NCBI GenBank assembly: GCA_035530615.1
Contig: DATKUL010000003.1
Location: 1 to 64,000 of the forward strand
Direction: 5' to 3'
DNA from: Candidatus Paceibacterota bacterium
GTDB taxonomy: Bacteria; Actinomycetota; Actinomycetes; Nanopelagicales; Nanopelagicaceae
DNA: 64,000 nt
Within the stretch, counting starts at the first letter, position 1. The number at the start of each line of letters is the position of its first letter. The notes beneath the pieces were generated by a model. It had not been told where the DNA came from. It ran no database searches and saw only the letters and a list, made by a program, of their open reading frames with translations. Of this stretch, positions 46,993 to 56,245 are shown piece after piece. Position numbers and translations under genes: made by a program.

Positions 46993-48123
46993 TTATGAGG
47001 CGTAGCGCATCGGCATAAGTAGATAGCGGTAGTTTTCAATCGGCTCGCTATCTTTGCCAGCCTTACCTGTGAGGATTGCCGGCTTATTAGAGCCCGTGAA
47101 AGAAATCTGCACAAATGGTGTACCTACAGCTTGTAGTCCATCGGCTAAGAAAACTGGGTTGAAAGCAATACTAATAGGTTCGCCCGTGAGTGAAATTTCG
47201 AGTGCTTCTGTCGCTTGCGCTTCTTCACCAGCTCCAGCTTCTAACTCCAAGGTTGACCCTGCAAAAGAAAGGCGGAGTGGAACCGTCTTGTCAGTCACGA
47301 GGGCAACCCTTCGGACAGAATCTAAAAATTGTGCGACCTCTACCACTGCCGTTGTTGTGATGTTCTGCGGCAGTAGGTGGCGATATGGAGGGAAGATTCC
47401 ATCCAACATCCTAGAAGTCATGGATTTGCCGTCACTTACAAAACCAGCCAACCTGTCGTGTGAAGTCGGAGAGGTGAGAGATATAAAAACATTTTTTGCA
47501 CCAGTGAGAGACTTCGTCGCATCGGCCAATGTTCGTGCACGTAGTAGTGCCACTAATTCTAAGTTTGGTTGGGTGGCTTGCCATTGGACTTCACGCACTG
47601 CCAGGCGATACCGGTCAGTGGCAGCCAATGTCATAGTGTCTTGAGTTATTTCGACATGGATTCCTGTGAGTGTAGGAAGTGAGTCGTCACGCCCCGCAGC
47701 GATCGCCACTTGAGCAACTGCTGTTGCGAAAAGATCGCCGGCGATAATTCCGGTTGTTTCAGGAATTTCTGGAAGGTTTGGGTAATCGTTTAAAGAAAGT
47801 GTAGGTAGTGTGAATTTTGCTGTTCCGGATGTAACAAGCACCCGTGATCCTTCCAATTGAACCGTGACTGGTTTGTTGGGAAGAGAGCGGGAAATTTCCG
47901 CTAGTAGTTTGCCTGGAACGAGAACTTTTCCGCTTTGGTTTACGTCCGCGTTGAAATTTGCCTTACTAGATGTTTCAAGGTCTGAGCCTGAGAGAAAGAC
48001 TTGACCGTTGTCAGCTTCTATAACAATGCCTAAAAGGGCGGTCATAATCGGCCGAGTGGAAAGACTCCGAGACACCCAGTTCACGCCGTCTGCTAAAGCA
48101 TGTTGCTCGACGGTAAATTTCAC
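46993..48123 (-). CDS. dnaN: DNA polymerase III beta sliding clamp
   Basis: 376 residues in three clamp domains. It begins MKFTVEQHALADGVNWVSRS and ends with the clamp-typical YRYLLMPMR. GTG start with AGAGG 6 nt upstream. The GTG overlaps the stop codon of a 24-codon open frame with its own good ribosome binding site, which may couple translation. First gene of the dnaN-recF-DUF721 run. Confidence 0.97.
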   Translation of the reverse strand: MKFTVEQHALADGVNWVSRSLSTRPIMTALLGIVIEADNGQVFLSGSDLETSSKANFNADVNQSGKVLVPGKLLAEISRSLPNKPVTVQLEGSRVLVTSGTAKFTLPTLSLNDYPNLPEIPETTGIIAGDLFATAVAQVAIAAGRDDSLPTLTGIHVEITQDTMTLAATDRYRLAVREVQWQATQPNLELVALLRARTLADATKSLTGAKNVFISLTSPTSHDRLAGFVSDGKSMTSRMLDGIFPPYRHLLPQNITTTAVVEVAQFLDSVRRVALVTDKTVPLRLSFAGSTLELEAGAGEEAQATEALEISLTGEPISIAFNPVFLADGLQAVGTPFVQISFTGSNKPAILTGKAGKDSEPIENYRYLLMPMRYAS

Positions 48124-48194
48124 GCCGCACCTCTCGTCTCACTTAGTAGCTCGCCAACCTCAATCCGAGGAGCGTGTCCTTTAAAGTCTTTCAT
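48120..48194 (-). CDS. Possible 24-residue leader peptide coupled to dnaN
   Basis: ATG at 48194 with GGAG 6 nt upstream opens a 24-codon frame (MKDFKGHAPRIEVGELLSET and four more residues). Its TGA overlaps the dnaN GTG (GTGA). The peptide is mixed in composition with no recognisable domain. The good ribosome binding site and exact overlap argue that it may be translated to deliver ribosomes to dnaN, but chance is not excluded. Confidence 0.35.
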   Translation of the reverse strand: MKDFKGHAPRIEVGELLSETRGAA

Positions 48195-48522
48195 AAAGTT
48201 CTCCACCTTCAACCTTTAAATAGATATAGATAGTCGTAGTAACCAGAGCCTTTTCTTGTGGATAAAAGGAAAAACCCTGGTAAAGCCAGGATTTCTAACT
48301 TTAAACCTGTTGAAAACCCCTTCCATCCTCTGGACAAATAAGTGCCTTATTCCATACAACTGCGGTTAAATGAGTGGTTTTGGGAAGTTAGGAGTAAATA
48401 ACCCACAAAAAGAGAGGGTTTATCCACGGTTATCCACAACTTTTACACAACCTGGGGGTAAATACCTCTAAACAGGACATCTCCACCAAATCACCCACTT
48501 AAAGAAGCCTTTAAAAGCCATT
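48195..48522. other. Probable oriC, dnaA-dnaN intergenic region
   Basis: Gene-free stretch holding DnaA boxes: TTATCCACA on the minus strand at 48257-48265, TTATCCACG at 48420-48428 and TTATCCACA at 48430-48438 on the plus strand. An AT-rich run near 48205-48240 (TTTAAATAGATATAGATAG) could be the unwinding element. In actinobacteria the origin is normally here. There are fewer clear boxes than in mycobacteria or streptomycetes. Confidence 0.65.
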
Positions 48523-49929
48523 TTAACCATTTTTAGTCTGTTGTTTAATCCGGTTGGTGAGTTCAGTGACCTGGTTATAAATCGACCGCCGCTCCGCCAT
48601 AAGTTGGCGAATTTTCCGGTCAGCATGCATCACGGTTGTGTGGTCACGACCGCCGAAAAGTTGCCCTATTTTAGGAAGAGAGAGTTCGGTCAGCTCGCGG
48701 CAGAGGTACATCGCAATTTGGCGGGCGTTGACCAAGACTCGGGAACGGGAGGTTCCACAAAGGTCGTCTAATGTCAGGCTGAAGTAGGCGGCTGTCTGAG
48801 CCATGATGGTTGCACTTGTGATTTCAAGCGATGATTCGTTAGGGATTAAATCCTTCAACACAATTTCAGCAAGTGATAAATCAACACTCTGCCTATTTAA
48901 ACTAGCGAAGGCAGTTACTCGGATCAGCGCACCTTCCAGCTCGCGGATATTTGTAGAGATTTTACTCGCTATATATTCCAGAACGTCATCTGGAGCATTC
49001 AACTTATCTTGCGCAGCCTTCTTGCGAAGAATAGCAATACGCGTTTCTAGCTCTGGGGGTTGAATATCAGTAATTAAACCCCATTCAAAACGACTACGTA
49101 ACCGATCTTCTAAGGTTGTTAGTTGTTTCGGTGGCCTATCACTTGAAATAACTATTTGTTTATTTGCGTTATATAACGTGTTAAATGTATGAAAAAACTC
49201 TTCTTGGGTACGTTCTTTATTCTCTAGAAATTGAATATCATCCACAAGAAGCACATCTAGATCCCGATAACGCCTCTGAAAAGCAGAGGCTTTATCGTCA
49301 CGGATGGAGTTAATGAAATCATTGGTAAACTCTTCACTAGAGACATAGCGAACTCGGACGCTGCCATACAGTTCTTTTGCATAAGCACCAATTGCGTGGA
49401 GCAGGTGCGTTTTTCCTAGCCCAGACTCCCCGTAAATAAAAAGTGGGTTGTAGGCCTTTGCGGGGGCTTCTGCCACTGCCACTGCGGCCGCGTGTGCAAA
49501 ACGGTTAGAAGCGCCTATAACGAAAGTTTCAAAAACATACCGGGGGTTCAATTGAGAGACTTCATTACTCGATTGCGGGGCTCGATCGTCACGACCAGTT
49601 CCAACCTTCGGTGCAATAAACTCAATCTCAATGTCAGGTTGTGGTGGATTAGGGAGTTCTAAAGCCTCATCGACCGTGACTGCGATATTAGTTTTCTCCC
49701 CCAGTTCTCGAGAGAGGACCTCGCCCACAATGGCCCGTAGACGGGTCTCAAGTACGTCTTTCGCGAAAGCATTCGGGGCGGCGACTAAAAGGTTGGTGAT
49801 CCCATTGCCCTTGATAAGGCCCAGTGGTTTGGTGAGAGAGAGGAAAGCCCGATGTTGGGGGGTATCAATCTCAACATCTGTAATAACCCGGGACCAGAGA
49901 GCGGTTAGGTCGTTTTCTACCAGGGTCAT
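48523..49929 (-). CDS. dnaA: Chromosomal replication initiator DnaA
   Basis: 468 residues. Domain I (1-80), a short linker, AAA+ domain III with Walker [17 protein letters not shown] and Walker [14 protein letters not shown], and domain IV with the box-binding signature [15 protein letters not shown]. The start of domain III is [24 protein letters not shown] lies about 8 nt before the ATG. Four DnaA-box-like sites lie in its upstream region, so autoregulation is likely. Confidence 0.98.
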   Translation of the reverse strand: MTLVENDLTALWSRVITDVEIDTPQHRAFLSLTKPLGLIKGNGITNLLVAAPNAFAKDVLETRLRAIVGEVLSRELGEKTNIAVTVDEALELPNPPQPDIEIEFIAPKVGTGRDDRAPQSSNEVSQLNPRYVFETFVIGASNRFAHAAAVAVAEAPAKAYNPLFIYGESGLGKTHLLHAIGAYAKELYGSVRVRYVSSEEFTNDFINSIRDDKASAFQRRYRDLDVLLVDDIQFLENKERTQEEFFHTFNTLYNANKQIVISSDRPPKQLTTLEDRLRSRFEWGLITDIQPPELETRIAILRKKAAQDKLNAPDDVLEYIASKISTNIRELEGALIRVTAFASLNRQSVDLSLAEIVLKDLIPNESSLEITSATIMAQTAAYFSLTLDDLCGTSRSRVLVNARQIAMYLCRELTELSLPKIGQLFGGRDHTTVMHADRKIRQLMAERRSIYNQVTELTNRIKQQTKNG

Positions 49930-50198
49930 CTGCCAGCCTCTCGAGAACTATCCACAATGTTATCCACAAGCTGTGGTCTAAACCCAAGGTTGAGCCTCAG
50001 ACGGCCTGTGGAGAGGTTGAAAAATAGAGGGGAACTGGAAGAAAAGCAAGTAGTTATCCACAACTCTGACCGTTCAATAAGAGCCTCCACTGTATAAGAG
50101 CCCGAAAAGTCTCAGTTTGACCCTGTTATCCCCAGACCTCTACCGTTACCTCCTCATTCTCATTAATTGATTAACAGACGAATTTTCAAGGAGTTCTC
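49930..50198. promoter_or_regulatory. dnaA-rpmH divergent promoter region with DnaA boxes
   Basis: Boxes on the plus strand: CTATCCACA 49948-49956, TTATCCACA 49960-49968, TTATCCACA 50054-50062 and TTATCCCCA 50126-50134. The region serves divergent promoters for dnaA and rpmH and may contribute to origin function. Confidence 0.6.
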
Positions 50199-50336
50199 AT
50201 GACTAAGCGCACCTTCCAGCCGAACGTACGTCGGCGAGCGAAGAAACACGGCTTCCGCGCCCGTATGGCCACCCGAGCCGGACGAGCTGTACTTGCCGCC
50301 CGCCGCGCCAAAGGTCGCGTCCGAATCTCCGCGTAA
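50199..50336 (+). CDS. rpmH: 50S ribosomal protein L34
   Basis: 45 residues, very basic: [20 protein letters not shown] and onward to RVRISA. Full length for L34. AAGGAG lies 6 nt before the ATG. It starts the rpmH, rnpA, yidD, yidC, jag, rsmG, parA, parB run found next to the origin in most bacteria. Confidence 0.98.
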   Translation: MTKRTFQPNVRRRAKKHGFRARMATRAGRAVLAARRAKGRVRISA

Positions 50337-50345
50337 CTAATTCTT

Positions 50346-50702
50346 GTGCTACCCCGTAGTGCACGGCTAACTTCGCCAAATGATTTTGCGCGAGCAACCA
50401 AAAGTGGTTCTCGCGCATCAAGTAAGTTTCTTGTCGTATACCTTTATCTGGCGGCGACAGAAACTTCAGTTAAGTGCGGCTTAATTATTAACAAAAGCGT
50501 GGGAGGTTCGGTGGTGCGCCATAAAGTTGCCCGCCAAATTCGACACAGACTTCAAGCGCACCTTCCCCAACTTCCACCTGGGTCGCTACTTGTAGTCAGA
50601 GCCCTACCAGGAGTGGTGAAGGTAGATATTGGTGGCGAACTTTCTCGTCTTATTCCAAAAGTAATTGAGAAAGCCTTAAATACCAAAATGGTCTTCAAAT
50701 GA
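50346..50702 (+). CDS. rnpA: Ribonuclease P protein component
   Basis: 118 residues, GTG start 9 bp after rpmH. LPRSARLTSPNDFARATKSG opens the domain, and the basic KSVGGSVVRHKVARQIRHRL is the RNA-binding RNR-type segment in its actinobacterial form. With RNase P RNA it matures tRNA 5' ends. It overlaps yidD by 4 bp (ATGA). Confidence 0.95.
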   Translation: MLPRSARLTSPNDFARATKSGSRASSKFLVVYLYLAATETSVKCGLIINKSVGGSVVRHKVARQIRHRLQAHLPQLPPGSLLVVRALPGVVKVDIGGELSRLIPKVIEKALNTKMVFK

Positions 50703-50974
50703 GAAAGTTGGCAGTGGGCCTTATTGGCCTTTACCAAAAATGGATCTCTCCTATGTTTCCGCCGCGCTGTAAATACTACCCGTCTTGCTCATCTTATGCG
50801 GCGAGTGCGATTTCAATATACGGATTGAAAGGGCTAGCGATGGCCGTTTGGCGGTTGGTGCGTTGTAATCCATGGTCCCACGGTGGGGTTGATTATGTTC
50901 CAACCAAAAAAGTGAAAACAGACGTTTCGCAATCACATAATAATTTACATATTAGCGGGGGCGCCACTCGATGA
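50699..50974 (+). CDS. yidD: Membrane protein insertion efficiency factor YidD
   Basis: 91 residues. The family signature FPPRCKYYPSCSSYAASAI with three Cys, then RLVRCNPWSHGGVDYVP. It is a small membrane-associated protein assisting YidC. It overlaps both neighbours by ATGA, so it is tightly coupled to yidC. Confidence 0.95.
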   Translation: MRKLAVGLIGLYQKWISPMFPPRCKYYPSCSSYAASAISIYGLKGLAMAVWRLVRCNPWSHGGVDYVPTKKVKTDVSQSHNNLHISGGATR

Positions 50975-51891
50975 GTTCTATCTTAAATCCCTTATATATC
51001 GCTGTTTCTTGGGTCATTGTATCGATCCATAAATTGGTCTCCCCAATCTTCTCTCCCGACAGCGGGGTATCTTGGGCGTTATCAATTATCGGTCTGGTTA
51101 TTTTGATCCGAATAATGCTGATCCCACTTTTCGTTAAACAAATTAAGAGTCAGAGAGCATTAACCGCACTCCAACCTCATCTCAAAGCGATTCAGACCAA
51201 ACACAAGGATGATCGCCAGAAACAATCCGAAGAGATGATGAAGCTTTACAAAGAGCATAAAACAAATCCATTAGCATCATGTTTTCCAATTCTGGCTCAA
51301 GCGCCGATCTTCTTTGCGCTTTTTACTGTTCTTAATGGAATCGGAAAGAATCCGCCACAAGCTCATGGAGTGCTGACTCAAGCTGACGTAGTGAACGCCG
51401 CGCACGCAACAATTTTTGGTGCTCCAATATCTGCAACGTTTTTAGGGTCTTCAAACGGAACCGTCAAACTCGTAACCGTGGTTTTGATTATCTTTATGTC
51501 GGTAACAACTTTCACCACTCAGCGCCAGTTGATGATGAAAGGTATGCCGAAGATGGATTCAAGCAACAATATGATGTTGCAACAGCAAAAAATTATGTTA
51601 TACGCGTTCCCATTAATTTTTGCAGTCTCTGGGGTAAATTTTCCCATCGGTGTTTTAATTTATTGGTCCACCACCAACCTATGGACATGGGGCCAGCAGT
51701 TCTATGTGATTAAAAGAAATCCAACTCCCGGATCTCCTGCCTATCTAGAACTTGAAGCAAAGAAGGCGCGAAAGAGTGGAATACCCCTCTCTGAGACCGG
51801 TTCAGCAGATTCAACGCAAGTGATTGAGAGCCCTGAGGTTAAAGGTCAACGCCAGCAACCAAACCGAAAAAAGCCAAAGAAAAAGAAATAG
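50971..51891 (+). CDS. yidC: Membrane protein insertase YidC
   Basis: 306 residues of the Gram-positive/actinobacterial Oxa1 type without the large periplasmic domain. First segment near ISWVIVSIHKLVSPIF, then WALSIIGLVILIRIMLIPLF with the conserved Arg of the hydrophilic groove. A cytoplasmic coiled hairpin (KTKHKDDRQKQSEEMMKLYK style) and FPIGVLIYWSTTNLWTWGQQ follow. The tail is Lys-rich and ribosome-binding. Confidence 0.96.
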   Translation: MSSILNPLYIAVSWVIVSIHKLVSPIFSPDSGVSWALSIIGLVILIRIMLIPLFVKQIKSQRALTALQPHLKAIQTKHKDDRQKQSEEMMKLYKEHKTNPLASCFPILAQAPIFFALFTVLNGIGKNPPQAHGVLTQADVVNAAHATIFGAPISATFLGSSNGTVKLVTVVLIIFMSVTTFTTQRQLMMKGMPKMDSSNNMMLQQQKIMLYAFPLIFAVSGVNFPIGVLIYWSTTNLWTWGQQFYVIKRNPTPGSPAYLELEAKKARKSGIPLSETGSADSTQVIESPEVKGQRQQPNRKKPKKKK

Positions 51892-51892
51892 T

Positions 51893-51942
51893 AAATCCGA
51901 CAAATAGGTTTAAACCACAACAAATCCGACAAATAGGTTTAA
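51893..51942. repeat. Two 21-bp direct repeats between yidC and jag
   Basis: AAATCCGACAAATAGGTTTAA occurs at 51893-51913 and again at 51922-51942, period 29. The first copy runs into the palindrome GGTTTAAACC. They begin at the yidC stop and end before the jag ribosome binding site. Confidence 0.9.
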
Positions 51943-51962
51943 GAAGTAAATAAGGAGTGAAA

Positions 51963-52493
51963 ATGAGCGAGGCAGTTGAAGAGAAGGCATCTGAAGTTAC
52001 AGAGGAAAGCATTAATGAGCCGGGGGAAGTCTCCCTGGTGGCCAAACTTGAGGAAGAGGGCGATATAGCTGCCGATTACCTAGAGGCCTTGCTCGATATC
52101 GTCGATCTAGATGGAGATATTGATATTGATGTTGAAAACGATCGGGCAGCCCTCGCGATCGTCGGAGGAAAGCTCAATCACCTGGTGGGAAACCAAGGTG
52201 AAGTACTTGACGCACTCCAAGAACTCACTCGGTTGGCGGTTCAAACATCTACCGGTGACCGTAGCCGCCTCATGTTGGATATTGATGGGTATCGTGCTGG
52301 CCGCAAGGCTGAACTTCGAAAACTGGCTCAGGAGAGCGCGGATGAAGTCACCTCCACCAAGAACTCACTTAAATTGGCGCCAATGAACGCATTTGAGCGA
52401 AAGATTATCCACGACACCATTCAGAGCTTGGGTCTCACTAGTGAATCTGAGGGTGAAGATCCAGATCGCTGCGTCATCATCTTTCCTAACTAA
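51963..52493 (+). CDS. jag: Jag/KhpB family RNA-binding protein
   Basis: 176 residues from the ATG at 51963, chosen for AGGAG 5 nt upstream. An acidic N-terminal third is followed by a KH domain (IVGGKLNHLVGNQGEVLDAL with the GxxG loop variant) and an R3H domain with MNAFERKIIHDTIQ. It binds RNA and is encoded between yidC and rsmG in actinobacteria. Confidence 0.93.
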   Translation: MSEAVEEKASEVTEESINEPGEVSLVAKLEEEGDIAADYLEALLDIVDLDGDIDIDVENDRAALAIVGGKLNHLVGNQGEVLDALQELTRLAVQTSTGDRSRLMLDIDGYRAGRKAELRKLAQESADEVTSTKNSLKLAPMNAFERKIIHDTIQSLGLTSESEGEDPDRCVIIFPN

Positions 52494-52536
52494 CTCTCTT
52501 ATAGGTTGAGCACTACTAGGAATTGGCGAAGAGCAC

Positions 52537-53139
52537 GTGGTTGAGAACGAGGAAGAGCCGATTGTTTCACGTGAAACTTTGATTGCTCGGTACTTTCCTG
52601 GGCGAGAGGAAGAAATCTCCCACTACGCGACATTCCTCCGCACAGAGGGAATCGAGCGTGGGCTTATTGGTCCACAGGAGGGTGAGCGGATATGGGAGCG
52701 CCACATCTTCAACTCCCTGCCGGTCTCTACCCTTATCCCCGCCGGGGCTACAGTTATTGATATTGGGTCAGGAGCGGGTCTGCCTGGTATTCCCCTTGCT
52801 CTCTCACGCCCAGATATCTATATGACCTTGATTGAGCCCCTCCAACGGAGAGTTGATTTTCTCAATGAGGCAGTGGCTGGTTTAAATATCATAGTTTTAC
52901 GAGGACGAGCTCAAGACTTCTCAATAACCGCCGATGTCGTAACAGCGCGCGCGGTGGCTCCGCTGGAGAAATTGGCAAAAATAACCCGTCCCTTAATCAA
53001 AAAAGGGGGTCTGCTATTGGCTATTAAAGGGGAGAGCGCGGCAGATGAGGCCCTTACAGTGAGAGGCGCCGAACTCCATGAAATTAAGCTCGCTGGTATG
53101 CCTCTCGGGCGGGTTATTTCCCTCCGAAAGCCTGGTTAA
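52537..53139 (+). CDS. rsmG: 16S rRNA (guanine-N7) methyltransferase RsmG
   Basis: 200 residues, GTG start. VIDIGSGAGLPGIPLAL is the SAM-binding motif; LIEPLQRRVDFL follows with the acidic end of strand two. It methylates G527 (E. coli numbering) of 16S rRNA. Its N-terminal codons for VSRET are spelled by a parS sequence. Confidence 0.95.
   Translation: MVENEEEPIVSRETLIARYFPGREEEISHYATFLRTEGIERGLIGPQEGERIWERHIFNSLPVSTLIPAGATVIDIGSGAGLPGIPLALSRPDIYMTLIEPLQRRVDFLNEAVAGLNIIVLRGRAQDFSITADVVTARAVAPLEKLAKITRPLIKKGGLLLAIKGESAADEALTVRGAELHEIKLAGMPLGRVISLRKPG
52563..52578. promoter_or_regulatory. parS: parS site inside rsmG
   Basis: TGTTTCACGTGAAACT matches the consensus TGTTTCACGTGAAACA at 15 of 16 positions. 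ParB loads here to spread on DNA and form the partition complex. Confidence 0.9.
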
Positions 53140-53148
53140 CTAGCCCCT

Positions 53149-54069
53149 GTGACGGATTCACGTGAAACAGATACCTTAACTCGTTCAGTTATTGGGGTTC
53201 GTCGACTCAAAGAGGCTTTTGCACAACCTTCCGCCCTGCGGATCTTCTCTGTCTCCAACCAGAAGGGCGGAGTTGGAAAGACGACGACGACCGTCAATAT
53301 CGCCGCCGCCCTAGCCATGGGGGGTCTGCGCACCCTGGTGATTGATCTTGACCCACAAGGAAATGCCAGCACAGCCTTGGGGGTTGAACATCAAGCAAAT
53401 GAGGGTATTTACGAAGTGCTTATGGGCGTCACCTCCATTACGTCTGTTGTGCAGAAGGTGGCCGGTTTTCCGCACTTGGAATGTGTTTCCTCCAATACCG
53501 CACTGGCACAAGCGGAAATCAATCTTGTTTCCATGGTTGCGCGTGAACTTCGCTTAAAGGAGGCGATTACAGAACTCGTTGCAGCGCGCGCGAGTGCCGG
53601 GATTCCTTACGACTATATCTTTATTGATTGTCCACCAAGCCTGGGCCTTCTTACAGTCAATGCTCTTGCCGCAGCGCAGGAGTTGCTCATTCCAATCCAG
53701 TGTGAGTACTACGCCTTGGAGGGGTTAACCCAACTATTGGAGACGTACGCAATTGTTCGCAAGCGCCTCAACTCTGAATTGAAATTATCAACGATCGTGC
53801 TCACTATGTTTGATGGACGAACCCGTCTGGCAAATGACGTGGCAGCAAGTGTGCGCTCGCACTTCCCGCAAGAGCTTATTGATATTCCAATTCCGCGAGC
53901 CGTACGAATTTCTGAAGCGCCCTCATACGGGCAAACCGTTATGACATATGACCCGGTTTCTCCAGGCGCAATTGCTTATATGCAGATTGCCAAAGAAATT
54001 TCCGAACGCGGTAAAGGTTTTGATTCAAATGTGGTCAGCGTCAATTATTCAAAAGGAGAGAGCGCATGA
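53149..54069 (+). CDS. parA: Chromosome partitioning ATPase ParA (Soj)
   Basis: 306 residues, GTG start 9 bp after rsmG. A deviant Walker [21 protein letters not shown], is preceded by a 40-residue extension; Walker A' is [15 protein letters not shown] and Walker [13 protein letters not shown]. It moves ParB-parS complexes apart. Overlaps parB by ATGA. A parS sequence lies in its first codons. Confidence 0.96.
   Translation: MTDSRETDTLTRSVIGVRRLKEAFAQPSALRIFSVSNQKGGVGKTTTTVNIAAALAMGGLRTLVIDLDPQGNASTALGVEHQANEGIYEVLMGVTSITSVVQKVAGFPHLECVSSNTALAQAEINLVSMVARELRLKEAITELVAARASAGIPYDYIFIDCPPSLGLLTVNALAAAQELLIPIQCEYYALEGLTQLLETYAIVRKRLNSELKLSTIVLTMFDGRTRLANDVAASVRSHFPQELIDIPIPRAVRISEAPSYGQTVMTYDPVSPGAIAYMQIAKEISERGKGFDSNVVSVNYSKGESA
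53154..53169. promoter_or_regulatory. parS: parS site inside parA
   Basis: GGATTCACGTGAAACA matches the 16-bp parS consensus at 14 positions and encodes the DSRET of the ParA N-terminus, about 590 bp from the rsmG site. Confidence 0.8.
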
Positions 54070-54929
54070 GTGTTAAGCGCGGTGGACTAGGTACAAACCT
54101 CGATGCATTAATTCCGACTTCTTTAACGATTGCTGGCGCGGAAGTTGCGCAACAGAATGAAGTGCCGATTGATTCCATTTCGCCAAATCCTAAGCAGCCA
54201 CGAAGAGTTTTTGATGAAGACACTTTACGAGAGCTAACCGCCTCTATTCAAGAAGTGGGATTACTTCAACCACCTGTTGTACGCGAAATTTCATACGGTC
54301 GCTACGAACTGATTATGGGTGAGAGGAGATTCCGCGCTGCCAAAGCAGCTGGTCTTAAATCTATTCCCGTCATCATTCGTCAAACCTCTGACGATGAACT
54401 TCTCCGCGAAGCGCTCATCGAGAATATTCACCGCAGTCAACTAAATGCGTTAGAGGAAGGCGCGGCATACTCACAACTTTTGGATGATTTTGATTGCACA
54501 CACGAAGAATTAGCGCGACGTTTGGGAAAATCACGACCTCACTTAACAAACACAATGCGTCTATTAAATCTTCCACCTACCGTGCAGAGAAAAGTAGCGG
54601 CAGGCGTGCTTTCCGCTGGCCATGCACGTGCACTTTTAGGCTTAACTGATGAAAAAGAAATTGAAAATCTTGCCAACCGAATTGTTTCTGAGGGTTTAAG
54701 TGTGAGAGCGACTGAGGAGATCATTGCAACTGGACTTGCGCAAACAAAAGTAAAGAGAAGAGCAAGTAGTAGTAACAATTTGCATATGACCGATGTTGAG
54801 GAAGACCTCTCTGACTATTTTGATACGAGGGTTGGAGTGCAATCGGGTAAATCCAAAGGGAAAATCGTGATCGAATTTTCTGGCACTTCAGATCTCAACC
54901 GAATTGTTTCTCTCATTAAGAAAAAATAG
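54066..54929 (+). CDS. parB: Chromosome partitioning protein ParB (Spo0J)
   Basis: 287 residues. An N-terminal [14 protein letters not shown] ParA-interacting stretch is followed by the CTPase/spreading domain with [12 protein letters not shown] and [13 protein letters not shown], then a helix-turn-helix near [19 protein letters not shown] and a C-terminal dimer domain. It binds parS sites, two of which are upstream in the same operon. It converges on the aminotransferase gene. Confidence 0.96.
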   Translation: MSVKRGGLGTNLDALIPTSLTIAGAEVAQQNEVPIDSISPNPKQPRRVFDEDTLRELTASIQEVGLLQPPVVREISYGRYELIMGERRFRAAKAAGLKSIPVIIRQTSDDELLREALIENIHRSQLNALEEGAAYSQLLDDFDCTHEELARRLGKSRPHLTNTMRLLNLPPTVQRKVAAGVLSAGHARALLGLTDEKEIENLANRIVSEGLSVRATEEIIATGLAQTKVKRRASSSNNLHMTDVEEDLSDYFDTRVGVQSGKSKGKIVIEFSGTSDLNRIVSLIKKK

Positions 54930-54930
54930 A

Positions 54931-56199
54931 CTACTTATTGATTTCAAAAGCACTGCTTCGCCGGGAGATTTCTTCCTTAACGACGTTACTCAATGCCTTC
55001 ACTCCTTCACGGATTCGCTCAGGCGTTGGATGGCAGTAGGACAGCCGCATTGCCCAACTCCCGAACCCATCAGCATAAAAGGCGGTTCCCGGCACGTAAG
55101 CAACTTTCGCAACAATCGCCTTTGGCATCATTAGCTTCGTATCAATTTCCGGAGGTAAGTTAACCCAGACATAGAATCCACCTCCAGGCTTGGTCCACGT
55201 TGCAGAGGCAGGGAAGTACTCCTCAAGAGATTCCAGCATTGCGTCCCGACGAACTTTGTAGAGTTGGCAGAAAGAAGCGATCTGATCCCGCCAAGGTTGA
55301 TCGGCCAAATAATTTGAAATCGTAAGTTGTGTGAAATTTGAAGGGCAGAGAATGGAAGACTCGCTTGCGATAACTAGTTTCTCCTTGAGTGATGGAGGAA
55401 CCAAAGCCCAACCAACCCGCAGGCCGGCGGCAATCGTCTTCGAGAACGACCCAAGGTAAATGACATTCTCGGTGTCTTCAGCCCTCATCGCATTTGGCGA
55501 AGGTCGGTCAAAACCAAGCAGACCGTACGGATTATCCTCAACTACAAAGATTTCCTCTGCGCGACAGATTTCGAGTATCTCAGTCCGTCGATCCGCTGGA
55601 AGAAGTACACCGGTCGGGTTTTGGTAATTAGGAATTAGATAAAGAAATTTGATCGTGCGGCCACTGGCTCGCACCGAACTTATTGCTTGACGGAGGGCTT
55701 CTGGGACTAAACCTTGACCATCGAGTTCGACATGCACAACTTGTGCCTCATATTGATGAAAGGTGCCGAGAGCTCCAACATATGAAGGAGCTTCTACAAG
55801 GACGACATCGCCTGGATCGATAAAAATACGTGAAATGAGGTCGAGCGCCTGCTGCGATCCGGTAGTGACAATGACATCGTCAGGGTTGGCTCGAATTCCT
55901 TCGAGAGCCATCACTTCACATATTTGTTCCCGTAATTTTGGATGACCCTGTCCGCTTCCGTACTGCAGAGCTTCAGCACCATTTGTGAGAATCAATTTAC
56001 TGACGACTGATGCCATCATCTCCATGGGCAATGCAGATAAGTTCGGCATGCCGCCGGCCAACGAGACAATTTCTGGCCTGGATGCAACAGCGAAGAGTGA
56101 ACGAATTTCACTTGGTTGCATTCCCGCAGCGCGAGAGGCAAAACGCTTCTCTAGATACTGAGGGTCTCCAGATTGATAACGAGCCGTCGGGTTGGACAT
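54931..56199 (-). CDS. PLP-dependent aminotransferase, class I/II
   Basis: 422 residues. TTGSQQALDLISRIFIDPGD, the NPYG segment and the Schiff-base Lys in LGSFSKTIAAGLRVGW are typical of the 2-aminoadipate/valine-pyruvate-like subgroup that also forms the C-terminal domain of MocR regulators. There is no GntR DNA-binding domain here. The amino donor and acceptor cannot be assigned. It sits between parB and the cwlM-like gene. Confidence 0.88.
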   Translation of the reverse strand: MSNPTARYQSGDPQYLEKRFASRAAGMQPSEIRSLFAVASRPEIVSLAGGMPNLSALPMEMMASVVSKLILTNGAEALQYGSGQGHPKLREQICEVMALEGIRANPDDVIVTTGSQQALDLISRIFIDPGDVVLVEAPSYVGALGTFHQYEAQVVHVELDGQGLVPEALRQAISSVRASGRTIKFLYLIPNYQNPTGVLLPADRRTEILEICRAEEIFVVEDNPYGLLGFDRPSPNAMRAEDTENVIYLGSFSKTIAAGLRVGWALVPPSLKEKLVIASESSILCPSNFTQLTISNYLADQPWRDQIASFCQLYKVRRDAMLESLEEYFPASATWTKPGGGFYVWVNLPPEIDTKLMMPKAIVAKVAYVPGTAFYADGFGSWAMRLSYCHPTPERIREGVKALSNVVKEEISRRSSAFEINK

Positions 56200-56245
56200 T
56201 CCGCAAGTCTCCCATACTTAAATGGAGGCGCGACGACCTAAAGAG

